Shown here: positions 1 through 6,153 of the stretch, piece after piece | How positions within the stretch are numbered: the stretch's first letter is position 1 | How the letters are laid out: the number at the start of each line of letters is the position of its first letter | NCBI GenBank assembly: GCA_946495905.1 | Contig: CAMMEP010000065.1 | Coordinates: 1-6,771 of the forward strand | DNA: 6,771 nt | Reading direction: 5' to 3' | DNA from: an uncultured Clostridium sp. | GTDB lineage: Bacteria > Bacillota > Clostridia > TANB77 > CAG-508 | Position numbers and translations under genes: made by a program | Notes under the pieces: generated by a model | Databases searched by the model: none | What the model was told of the DNA's origin: nothing | What the model saw: the letters and a program-made list of their open reading frames with translations, nothing else

Positions 1-72
1 AAAAATGACGATAAAATTTACTTGACTTTAGCGGATTATTTATATATGATAAAAGATGAAAATTATTATTAA
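1..72 (+). CDS. Probable 3' end of an upstream gene (partial, unrecognised)
   Basis: Frame 1 is open from the window edge to a TAA at 70-72 and reads 23 residues ending in ADYLYMIKDENYY. It is the only plus-strand frame without an early stop; the other two close within the first 30 bases. The peptide mixes charged and hydrophobic residues as a real C-terminus would, but 23 open codons in AT-rich DNA is weak evidence. No family can be assigned from so short a tail. If it is real, it lies 112 bases upstream of adhE on the same strand and contains the candidate adhE promoter at 22-50. Confidence 0.45.
   Translation, partial: KNDDKIYLTLADYLYMIKDENYY
22..50 (+). promoter_or_regulatory. Candidate sigma-A promoter for adhE
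   Basis: A -35 box TTGACT (22-27) and a -10 box TATGAT (45-50) are separated by exactly 17 bases, close to the vegetative consensus. Transcription would start near 57 and give an adhE leader of about 130 bases that includes all of the inverted repeats at 94-176. It would lie inside the putative upstream gene end, which lowers confidence a little. I saw no Rex-type operator (TTGTTAA-N4-TTAACAA) here. Confidence 0.5.
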
Positions 73-93
73 AATTACAAAAAAATTTTAAGT

Positions 94-176
94 CTGTCCC
101 CTTTTGTGATTTTTTCCTAATTGGGGACAGGCACTAATTAGGAAAATCGGGACAAAAAAGCCTGTCCCCAATTAGG
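94..176 (+). repeat. Cluster of competing inverted repeats in the adhE leader
   Basis: A perfect 17-base inverted repeat joins 116-132 (CCTAATTGGGGACAGGC) to 160-176 (its exact complement), with a 27-base loop. Inside and beside it are rival pairings: CTGTCCCC at 94-101 with GGGGACAG at 123-130; TTTTCCTAATT at 112-122 with AATTAGGAAAA at 136-146; and GGGACA at 149-154 with TGTCCC at 163-168. The long arm ends within the adhE ribosome site, so its first three bases (174-176) would be paired in the longest hairpin. It could be a leader switch, a terminator of the upstream gene, or a dispersed repeat that has landed here. Confidence 0.8.
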
Positions 177-180
177 AGGT
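174..180 (+). promoter_or_regulatory. Ribosome binding site of adhE, overlapping a hairpin arm
   Basis: AGGAGGT lies four bases before the ATG at 185, a near-perfect match to the 16S rRNA 3' end, and fixes the start codon. Bases 174-176 are also the end of the 17-base inverted repeat arm, so structure in the leader could change access to the site. Confidence 0.85.
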
Positions 181-184
181 AAAC

Positions 185-2788
185 ATGGGAAGAGAGATTA
201 GTGAAGAAGAACAAGCAAGAATAAAAGAGATGATAGATGAGCTAATAGAAAAAGCAAAAAAGGCATCAGAGGAGTATTTAAAGTTAAATCAAGAGGATGT
301 AGATAGAATAGTAAAAGCTATGTCTATGGCAGGATTAGAACATCATATGGAACTTGCTAAAATGGCAGTAGAGGAGACTGGAAGAGGAATATACGAGGAT
401 AAAATTACAAAGAATATGTTTGCTACTGAATATATTTATCATAGTATTAAATATGATAAAACAGTAGGAGTTATTTCAGAAAATGAAGAAGAAGGATATG
501 TGGAAATAGCAGAACCTATTGGAATTATTGCAGGTGTTACGCCAGTTACCAATCCAACTTCTACTACGATGTTTAAGTCCATTATTGCAGCAAAAACTAG
601 AAATGTAATTGTATTTGGATTTCATCCATCTGCACAAAAGTGTAGTGTAGAAGCAGCAACAATTTTAAGAGATGCAGCAGTGGCAGCTGGGGCACCAGAA
701 AATTGCATTTTATGGATAGAAGAGCCATCTGTTACTGCAACAAATATGCTAATGCATCATCCAGATGTAAATTTAATTTTAGCAACAGGTGGAACTGGAA
801 TGGTAAAAGCTGCATATTCCTGTGGTAAACCAGCATTAGGCGTTGGCCCTGGAAATGTACCATGCTATATCGACAAGACGGCAAAACTTAGAACTTCAGT
901 AAATGATTTAGTAATGTCAAAATCATTTGATAATGGTATGATTTGTGCATCAGAACAGTCCGTTATTGTAGATAGAGAAATAAAAGATGAATTCGAAAGA
1001 TTGATGAGAGATGCAGGATGTTATTTCTTATCTGAAGAAGAAACCAATCGATTAAGAGATACTATGTTTGTAAAAGAAAAAGATGGTGCTTTAAATTCTG
1101 CAATTGTTGGACAAAGTCCATATAAAATTGCAGGAGAAGCGGGAATAGAAGTGCCACAAGAAACTAAAGTGCTTGTATTAAAAGAAAATGGAGTAGGAAT
1201 CGAATATCCATTTTCTAAGGAAAAATTAAGTCCAGTTTTAGCTTATTATGTAGTAGAAAATGCAGATGAAGGAATAGACCTTGCAGAAAAATTAATTGAA
1301 TTTGGCGGACTTGGACACTCAGCTGTAATTCATTCAGAAGATAAAGATACCATTCTCAAATTTTCTGAAACGGTAAAAGCAGGAAGAATCATTGTAAATT
1401 CCCCATCCACACATGGAGCAATTGGTGATATATACAATACTAATATGCCATCACTTACACTTGGTTGTGGTACATTTGGAGGAAATTCAACAACAGCAAA
1501 TGTATCAAGCGTAAACTTAATTAATATAAAAAGAGTTGCCGATAGGAGGGTTAATATGCAATGGTTTAAAGTCCCAGAAAAAATATATTTTGAAGCAGGT
1601 TCAATCGCTTACTTAGAAAAAATGCCAGAAATAACAAGAGCATTTATCGTAACAGACCAATCAATGGTAGAATTAGGATATATAGATAAAATATTATATC
1701 ATTTAAGAAAAAGACATGAATATGTACATTCAGAAATATTCTCAGATGTAGAATCAGACCCATCATTTGACACCATAAATAGAGGAGTTCAAATGATGAA
1801 TGAATTTAAGCCAGATGTTATTATTGCGGTAGGTGGAGGAAGCCCAATAGATGCAGCAAAAGGAATGTGGCTATTCTATGAGCATCCAGATGCAGATGTA
1901 GAGGGATTAAAACTTAAATTCATGGATATTAGAAAACGTACGTATAAATTTCCAAAATTAGGAGAAAAGGCAAAATTTGTAGCAATACCTACAACATCAG
2001 GAACAGGTTCAGAAGTTACATCATTTGCAGTTTTAACTGATAAGAAATTAAACAAAAAATATCCACTTGCAGATTATGAATTAACACCAGATGTAGCAAT
2101 AGTAGACTCAGACTTGGTAATGAGCTTACCAAAGAAAATTACAGCAGACACAGGAATGGACGTATTAACACACGCCATAGAAGCATATGTATCAAACATG
2201 GCATCAGACTACACGGATGGACTTGCAGAAAAAGCAGTAGAACTTGTATTTAAGAACTTAAGAGAAGCATATAACAATGGAAATAACAAAGAAGCAAGGG
2301 AACATATGCATAATGCAAGTACAATAGCAGGAATGGCATTTACAAACGCATTTTTAGGAATTAACCACTCACTAGCACACAAAATAGGGGCAGAATTCCA
2401 CATGGCACATGGTAGAATAAACGCAATACTTCTTCCATATGTTATAAGATATAATAGCAGTAAACCAACAAAATTTGTATCATTCCCAAAATACGAATAC
2501 TTTATAGCAGACAAAAAATATGCTGACTTATCAAGGAGAATGTACTTCCCTGCATATACAAATGAAGAAGGAGTAAACTCATTAATAGAGGAAATAAAGA
2601 AACTAAATGCAGATTTGGGAATAGAAAGAAGTTTCAAAGAAGCGGGAATAGACGAAGGAGAATTTATGGCAAAAGTGGACATGCTTGCAGATAGAGCATT
2701 TGAAGACCAATGTACAACAGCAAATCCAAGACTACCACTTGTAAGCGAACTAAAGCAAATATTGATAGATAGTTATTATGGAAATTAG
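185..2788 (+). CDS. adhE: Bifunctional acetaldehyde-CoA/alcohol dehydrogenase AdhE
   Basis: This 867-residue cytoplasmic enzyme reduces acetyl-CoA to acetaldehyde and then to ethanol, using two NADH and recycling NAD+ in fermentation. Family members form spirosome filaments. The N-terminal half (about 1-445) is a CoA-acylating aldehyde dehydrogenase with ATGGTGM (200-206), GVGPGNVP (219-226) and catalytic Cys254 in the SFDNGMICASEQS context. The C-terminal half (about 458-867) is an iron-dependent alcohol dehydrogenase with the NAD motif GGGSPID (550-556) and metal ligands Asp659, His663, His728 and His742, matching the E. coli AdhE ligand pattern. The length is normal for clostridial AdhE (E. 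coli 891). The start is set by AGGAGGT just upstream. Two oddities are visible: a strong internal ribosome site with in-frame ATG at residue 458, and different Thr and Asp codon use in the two halves. No gene is co-transcribed downstream; a hairpin follows the stop. Confidence 0.97.
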   Translation: MGREISEEEQARIKEMIDELIEKAKKASEEYLKLNQEDVDRIVKAMSMAGLEHHMELAKMAVEETGRGIYEDKITKNMFATEYIYHSIKYDKTVGVISENEEEGYVEIAEPIGIIAGVTPVTNPTSTTMFKSIIAAKTRNVIVFGFHPSAQKCSVEAATILRDAAVAAGAPENCILWIEEPSVTATNMLMHHPDVNLILATGGTGMVKAAYSCGKPALGVGPGNVPCYIDKTAKLRTSVNDLVMSKSFDNGMICASEQSVIVDREIKDEFERLMRDAGCYFLSEEETNRLRDTMFVKEKDGALNSAIVGQSPYKIAGEAGIEVPQETKVLVLKENGVGIEYPFSKEKLSPVLAYYVVENADEGIDLAEKLIEFGGLGHSAVIHSEDKDTILKFSETVKAGRIIVNSPSTHGAIGDIYNTNMPSLTLGCGTFGGNSTTANVSSVNLINIKRVADRRVNMQWFKVPEKIYFEAGSIAYLEKMPEITRAFIVTDQSMVELGYIDKILYHLRKRHEYVHSEIFSDVESDPSFDTINRGVQMMNEFKPDVIIAVGGGSPIDAAKGMWLFYEHPDADVEGLKLKFMDIRKRTYKFPKLGEKAKFVAIPTTSGTGSEVTSFAVLTDKKLNKKYPLADYELTPDVAIVDSDLVMSLPKKITADTGMDVLTHAIEAYVSNMASDYTDGLAEKAVELVFKNLREAYNNGNNKEAREHMHNASTIAGMAFTNAFLGINHSLAHKIGAEFHMAHGRINAILLPYVIRYNSSKPTKFVSFPKYEYFIADKKYADLSRRMYFPAYTNEEGVNSLIEEIKKLNADLGIERSFKEAGIDEGEFMAKVDMLADRAFEDQCTTANPRLPLVSELKQILIDSYYGN
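1544..1558 (+). promoter_or_regulatory. Internal ribosome site and in-frame ATG at the AdhE domain junction
   Basis: AGGAGGG (1544-1550) is followed by a five-base spacer and an in-frame ATG (1556-1558), as good a start signal as that of adhE itself. Translation from here would give a 410-residue protein beginning MQWFKVPEKIYF, which is exactly the iron alcohol dehydrogenase domain. The site is formed by two consecutive AGG Arg codons in the conserved linker (ADRRVNMQWF). Whether it is used is unknown. Confidence 0.5.
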
Positions 2789-2821
2789 ACAAGCAGTTGG
2801 GGACAGCCCCCAACTGCTTGT
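2789..2821. terminator. Hairpin between convergent adhE and aspS, likely shared terminator
   Basis: A 14-base-pair perfect stem (2789-2802 with 2808-2821) with a five-base loop begins one base after the adhE stop and ends just before the aspS stop. Its position between convergent genes suggests a bidirectional terminator. Neither strand has a clear U-tract after the stem, so it may instead stall polymerase or protect 3' ends. The stem carries TTGGGGACAG, the same 10-mer as in the adhE leader. Confidence 0.6.
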
Positions 2822-2823
2822 TC

Positions 2824-4569
2824 TCAGACATCTAGCTTTATATGCACGTCTCTTAGTTGTTCCCTTGTTACTTTACCTGGTGCTCCCATTAGTAAATCTT
2901 CTGCTTTACTATTCATTGGAAATGCTATTACATCACGAATTGTTTCACTTTCTGTTAAAAGCATAAGCATTCTATCGATACCTGGTGCAATTCCTGCATG
3001 TGGTGGTGCGCCAAATTGAAATGCATTAAATAATGCTGAAAATCTTGTTTCAATATCTTCTTTGGTATAACCAGCTATTTCAAATGCTTTTATCATAATT
3101 TCTGGATCATGATTTCTTACCGCACCAGAAGAAAGCTCAATTCCATTACATACAATATCATATTGATAGGCAACGATATCTAGTGGTTCTTTAGAATTTA
3201 ATGCTTCTAATCCACCTTGTGGCATGGAGAATGGATTATGGCAAAAAGTAAGTTTATCGTGCTCATCTAATTCATACATTGGAAAGTCAACAATCCAGCA
3301 GAATTTAAACATACTTTCATCAATCAAATTTAATCTCTTGCCAAGCTCAGTTCTTATTTGCCCTGCAAGTTCAGTTGCTCTTTTTTCATTATCTGCGATA
3401 AAGAAAATGGTATCTCCTTTTTCTAAATCTGCTAAGGTTAATAATTCCTTTTTCAAATCTTCTGGGATAAATTTATCAATTGGTCCTTTATAGGATAAAT
3501 CATCCTGTACTTCTAAATATCCTAGACCTCCCATACCAATAGACATTGCAAAAGAAAGCATTTTTTCATGGAATCCCTTGGACATGTGCCCACTTACTTT
3601 TATAGCTCTTACTATTCTATCTATAAATGGCTTAAAGGTACACTTTTTAAAAAAGTCAGATAAATCAACAATATATAATGGGTTTCTCAAGTCTGGTTTA
3701 TCGGTACCATATTTAACCATTGCCTCTTTATAAGGAATTCTTGGAAATGGATATTCTGCTACTTTCTTATCCGAATATTTAGTAAAGGTGTTGTAAATTA
3801 CAGGTTCCATTACACTAAATACATCTTCTTGGGAAGCGTAGGAAATTTCCATATCTAATTGATAAAATTCACCAGGAGCACGATCTGCTCTAGCATCTTC
3901 ATCTCTAAAACAAGGTGCTATTTGGAAGTATTTATCAATTCCAGATACCATAAGCAATTGTTTAAATTGTTGAGGTGCTTGTGGCAATGCATAAAATTTT
4001 CCTGGATGTAATCTACTTGGTACTAAATAATCTCTTGCTCCTTCTGGAGATGAACTAGTAAGGATTGGTGTTTGTACTTCTAAAAATCCTTGTTCAATCA
4101 TTTGAGAACGCAAATATTGCAAAACCTTTGCTCTCAATATTAAATTTTGTTGTAATTTAGAAGAACGTAAATCTAAAAATCGATATTTTAATCTTAAATC
4201 TTCACGTACTTCTTGTTCTTTATTTACTTCAAAAGGAAGCATTTTGGTTCTTTTTCCTAAAACATTTATCTTTTTGATTACGACTTCTACCTCACCTGTT
4301 TCAATAGCTGGGTTGTATGTTTCTGGATCTCTTTTTCGAACAGTTCCTTCTACACATACACTAGATTGAATAGGGATTCTAGAAGAAAAATCAACAATAT
4401 CTTCCTTTCCAGAAGTAACGACTTGGGTAATTCCATACATATCTCTAATATCTAGAAATACTAAACCTCCTAGGTCTCTTATCGTTTCTACGAATCCGCA
4501 AATTTTAACTTCTTTTTCTACGTCTGCTAAACGTAACTCACCACACGTGTGCGTTCTAAAACTACTCAT
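2824..4569 (-). CDS. aspS: Aspartyl-tRNA synthetase (AspRS), bacterial type
   Basis: This 581-residue class II synthetase attaches aspartate to tRNA in the cytoplasm. Residues 1-105 are the OB-fold anticodon-binding domain. The catalytic core follows, with the motif 1 region (GFLEVQTPIL, 161-170, then SPEGARDYLVPSR), motif 2 at FRDEDARADR (221-230) followed by GEFYQLD, and motif 3 at GIAPGIDR (526-533). The bacteria-specific GAD insertion lies roughly at 300-405, so the length is normal. The GEFYQLD form differs from the E. coli PEFTQID form. Leu33 falls where E. coli AspRS has Leu30; some non-discriminating bacterial AspRSs have His there, so the protein alone leans towards tRNA-Asp specificity, though one residue is not decisive. 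The ATG at 4569 is preceded by AAAGGA about ten bases upstream. A T-box leader with an Asn codon specifier controls the gene, which hints at a role in Asn-tRNA supply. No gatCAB genes lie in the window. Confidence 0.97.
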   Translation of the reverse strand: MSSFRTHTCGELRLADVEKEVKICGFVETIRDLGGLVFLDIRDMYGITQVVTSGKEDIVDFSSRIPIQSSVCVEGTVRKRDPETYNPAIETGEVEVVIKKINVLGKRTKMLPFEVNKEQEVREDLRLKYRFLDLRSSKLQQNLILRAKVLQYLRSQMIEQGFLEVQTPILTSSSPEGARDYLVPSRLHPGKFYALPQAPQQFKQLLMVSGIDKYFQIAPCFRDEDARADRAPGEFYQLDMEISYASQEDVFSVMEPVIYNTFTKYSDKKVAEYPFPRIPYKEAMVKYGTDKPDLRNPLYIVDLSDFFKKCTFKPFIDRIVRAIKVSGHMSKGFHEKMLSFAMSIGMGGLGYLEVQDDLSYKGPIDKFIPEDLKKELLTLADLEKGDTIFFIADNEKRATELAGQIRTELGKRLNLIDESMFKFCWIVDFPMYELDEHDKLTFCHNPFSMPQGGLEALNSKEPLDIVAYQYDIVCNGIELSSGAVRNHDPEIMIKAFEIAGYTKEDIETRFSALFNAFQFGAPPHAGIAPGIDRMLMLLTESETIRDVIAFPMNSKAEDLLMGAPGKVTREQLRDVHIKLDV

Positions 4570-4601
4570 AATACAATCATCCTTTCCATTTGAAAATAAT
4601 G

Positions 4602-4726
4602 TAAAACGGATTTAAATTGGTAGATTGTTAGGAAAACAAATCAAAATTTTTGAAATAATACGATTGTATATTGAAAAAATTTTGATGTAGTTTGACAACA
4701 TAAGCTGCCAATTTAAATTCGTTTTA
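4602..4726. repeat. 125-base imperfect palindrome between the T-box terminator and aspS
   Basis: The outer arms 4602-4620 and 4708-4726 are inverted repeats of 19 bases with one mismatch (TAAAACGGATTTAAATTGG against the complement with A for G). An inner pair, 4641-4651 and 4675-4685, matches perfectly over 11 bases, and a small ATAC/GTAT pair sits in the middle. All three share nearly the same centre (about 4664), so the whole segment can fold into one long hairpin. It lies in the aspS 5' untranslated region, past the T-box terminator. It resembles a small non-coding mobile element (MITE-like), but no target-site duplication is obvious. Confidence 0.7.
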
Positions 4727-4733
4727 AGGACAT

Positions 4734-4763
4734 AAAAAATGCCCTTGCAACTAATGCAGGGAC
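4734..4763 (-). terminator. T-box controlled intrinsic terminator of the aspS leader
   Basis: On the minus strand, CCCTGCA pairs with TGCA-A-GGG (one bulged A) around a short loop and is followed by a six-base U-run. The 5' arm contains the GTCCC that the upstream T-box sequence needs to form the antiterminator, so the two structures exclude each other. Confidence 0.85.
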
Positions 4764-4976
4764 GAAAATATATTCCGCGGTGCCACCCAGCTTGAAAAAT
4801 CTTAGATAATTAGAAATAAACAAACGATGCTACTTATATATAACAATTATCTATTAAACCTTTCCACTTTATAAGACAAATTGCTCCAATGTGTTTGTGA
4901 ATTATGTTCTTCTACAAAAGGCTTTCAGCCGGCGACCTTTTTTCTCTGTTAGTAACTTTTAATTCACCAGCAAATA
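4734..4976 (-). promoter_or_regulatory. T-box riboswitch of aspS, with an apparent Asn (AAC) specifier
   Basis: The minus strand has the T-box core GGGTGGCACCGCGG (within 4775-4790), followed by the antiterminator partner TTTTCGTCCC and a terminator with a U-run. Stem I is complete: TTGCT (4973-4969) pairs with AGCAA (4885-4881), and GTGAATTA (4967-4960) pairs perfectly with TAATTCAC (4904-4897). The distal arm AAAAGG...CCTTTT carries GGCTGAAAGCC. The 3' side of the specifier loop reads GAA-G-AAC-A, placing AAC (4908-4906) where glyQS has GGC in GAA-A-GGC-A. A 9-base-pair stem (4853-4845 with 4811-4803) follows Stem I. The acceptor-pairing UGGC fits a tRNA with G73, true of both tRNA-Asn and tRNA-Asp. 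Uncharged tRNA would stabilise the antiterminator and switch aspS on. Confidence 0.95.
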
Positions 4977-5068
4977 ATTTAGTATATCATTTTTTAAGTT
5001 ATCATATGAGTCAGATATACGTTAATTATTGCTGCCATCTTCAACGCAATACTATATACATGATATGT

Positions 5069-5097
5069 ATTTTACAATATTTTATACAAAAAATCAA
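5069..5097 (-). promoter_or_regulatory. Candidate promoter for the aspS T-box transcript
   Basis: On the minus strand TTGATT (5097-5092) and TAAAAT (5074-5069) are 17 bases apart. Transcription would begin near 5063, about 90 bases before Stem I, somewhat long for a T-box leader. A TATACT at 4986-4981 is closer to Stem I but has no convincing -35 box. Confidence 0.5.
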
Positions 5098-5110
5098 GGA
5101 AAATGAAAAG

Positions 5111-5143
5111 AAATCCACATTTTTATTGAAAAGATGTGGATTT
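5111..5143. promoter_or_regulatory. Operator-like inverted repeat over the divergent promoters
   Basis: AAATCCACAT (5111-5120) and ATGTGGATTT (5134-5143) form a perfect 10-base inverted repeat with a 13-base spacer. The -35 box of the hydrolase promoter lies in the spacer and the right arm lies between -35 and -10, a typical repressor site position. The left arm is 14 bases behind the -35 of the opposing aspS leader promoter. A hairpin function cannot be excluded. Confidence 0.5.
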
Positions 5144-5154
5144 TAGTATATAAT
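5126..5154 (+). promoter_or_regulatory. Sigma-A promoter of the hydrolase/HD operon
   Basis: TTGAAA (5126-5131), 17 bases, then a perfect TATAAT (5149-5154). The start point would be near 5161, giving a leader of about 29 bases with AGGA (5176-5179) ten bases before the ATG at 5190. Confidence 0.75.
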
Positions 5155-5189
5155 TTCTAAAAGAAAATTGCAGTTAGGAAAAAGAGAAA

Positions 5190-6107
5190 ATGATAGTTTT
5201 ATTGATTATTTTAGTGTGCTTTATTCTTATTACAGGTTTTATTACTGGTAACTTCTTATTCAATTTAGCATTAAACCCGAAATCATCAAAGTCATTAATA
5301 TTTCACAGTGAATTTGATGAAGAAAAAGAATTAAGAAAAATAGAAAATGCAAAGTGGCTTCATGAAAATGCAAAAGATGTGTATATTCAAAACAAAAAGA
5401 TAAATCTGCATAGCTATGAAGTAAAGAATAAAAAGGAATCTAAAATTTGGATAATTGCTGTACATGGATATACGGATTCTGCAAATTTTATGGTAAATTC
5501 AGCAAAACAATTTTTGAATTATGGATACAATGTACTAATACCGGATTTACGAGCACATGGAAAAAGTGAAGGAAAATATATTGGTATGGGATGGCTAGAT
5601 AAAGATGATATCCAATTATGGATTGATTATCTTATAGCTACTTATGGAGAGATAAAAATAATATTATATGGAATATCTATGGGGGCTGCAACGGTAATGA
5701 TGACAAGTGGAGAAGATTTGCCAAGTAATGTAAGGATGGTAATAGAAGATTGTGGCTATACTTCAGCATGGGAAGAGTTTACACATGAATTAAAATATTT
5801 ATTTAAAATGCCGGCTTTTCCAGCTTTATATAATGTAAATTTTATTACTATTTTAAGAGCAGGGTATTCTCTAAAAAAAGCATCCATTATAAAACAAATA
5901 AAAAAATCCAAAATACCAATACTTTTTATTCATGGTGACAAAGATAATTTTATACCATTTTATATGTTAGATAGACTATATCAAGCAGCAACATGTAAAA
6001 AGGAAAAATTAGTAATAAAAAATGCTGGACATGCAGAAGCACAGTGGATTGATCCAGAAAAATATTGGCATACAGTTAGAAAATTTATTAAAAGATATAT
6101 TTTTTAA
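5190..6107 (+). CDS. Membrane-anchored alpha/beta hydrolase (S33/YqkD-like)
   Basis: This 305-residue protein has a hydrophobic N-terminal segment (about 2-28, rich in I/L/V/F with no charge before the Asn at 21) that looks like a membrane anchor or uncleaved signal, so the catalytic domain probably faces the outside. The rest is an alpha/beta hydrolase. It has an oxyanion-hole VHGYT (91-95), DLRAHGKSEG (119-128), a nucleophile elbow GISMG (161-165) with Ser163, Asp252 in GDKDNFIP (249-256), and His281 in NAGHAEA (278-284). This Ser-Asp-His triad is complete. The layout resembles the uncharacterised Bacillus YqkD-type and Bem46-like hydrolases. The substrate (ester, lipid or peptide) cannot be told from the sequence. 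A consensus promoter and operator-like repeat lie just upstream. The HD hydrolase gene follows 46 bases after the stop with no terminator, so the two are probably co-transcribed. Confidence 0.88.
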   Translation: MIVLLIILVCFILITGFITGNFLFNLALNPKSSKSLIFHSEFDEEKELRKIENAKWLHENAKDVYIQNKKINLHSYEVKNKKESKIWIIAVHGYTDSANFMVNSAKQFLNYGYNVLIPDLRAHGKSEGKYIGMGWLDKDDIQLWIDYLIATYGEIKIILYGISMGAATVMMTSGEDLPSNVRMVIEDCGYTSAWEEFTHELKYLFKMPAFPALYNVNFITILRAGYSLKKASIIKQIKKSKIPILFIHGDKDNFIPFYMLDRLYQAATCKKEKLVIKNAGHAEAQWIDPEKYWHTVRKFIKRYIF

Positions 6108-6153
6108 TGCACAAAAGGAGTGCATCTCCAATTGCGCTAGAAAGGAAGAAAAA

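Noticed and set aside
1..184. Rex (redox repressor) operator upstream of adhE
   Set aside because: Expected for clostridial adhE genes, but no sequence close to TTGTTAA-N4-TTAACAA is visible here.
2209..2682. 157-codon open frame on the minus strand inside adhE
   Set aside because: It is antisense to the well-supported iron ADH domain, has no recognisable family and reads as low-complexity Ser/Leu/Ile residues typical of a shadow frame.
2778..2966. 62-codon plus-strand frame over the adhE end and aspS tail
   Set aside because: It overlaps the adhE stop, the hairpin and the antisense of conserved AspRS C-terminal residues; its Leu-rich product is a by-product of those.
3224..3493. 89-codon plus-strand frame inside aspS
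   Set aside because: Antisense shadow of the AspRS catalytic and GAD region with no ribosome site or family match.
5009..5014. GAC in CTGACT of the aspS leader as an Asp specifier codon
   Set aside because: It lies upstream of Stem I, outside the specifier loop defined by the paired arms, so it cannot hold the specifier position.
5111..5143. Inverted repeat as an intrinsic terminator
   Set aside because: No gene on the plus strand ends before it, the following T-run is short, and it overlaps a consensus promoter, so an operator is more likely.
4904..5146. 80-codon plus-strand frame in the intergenic region
   Set aside because: It is antisense to the T-box Stem I and the leader promoter, its ATG lies in the conserved stem, and it has no convincing ribosome site.
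6022..6153. Upstream in-frame ATG giving a 223-residue HD protein
   Set aside because: The extra 44 residues overlap the C-terminus of the hydrolase gene in another frame, lack family similarity and have no good ribosome site; the 6154 start has one and begins where RelA/SpoT-type HD domains begin.
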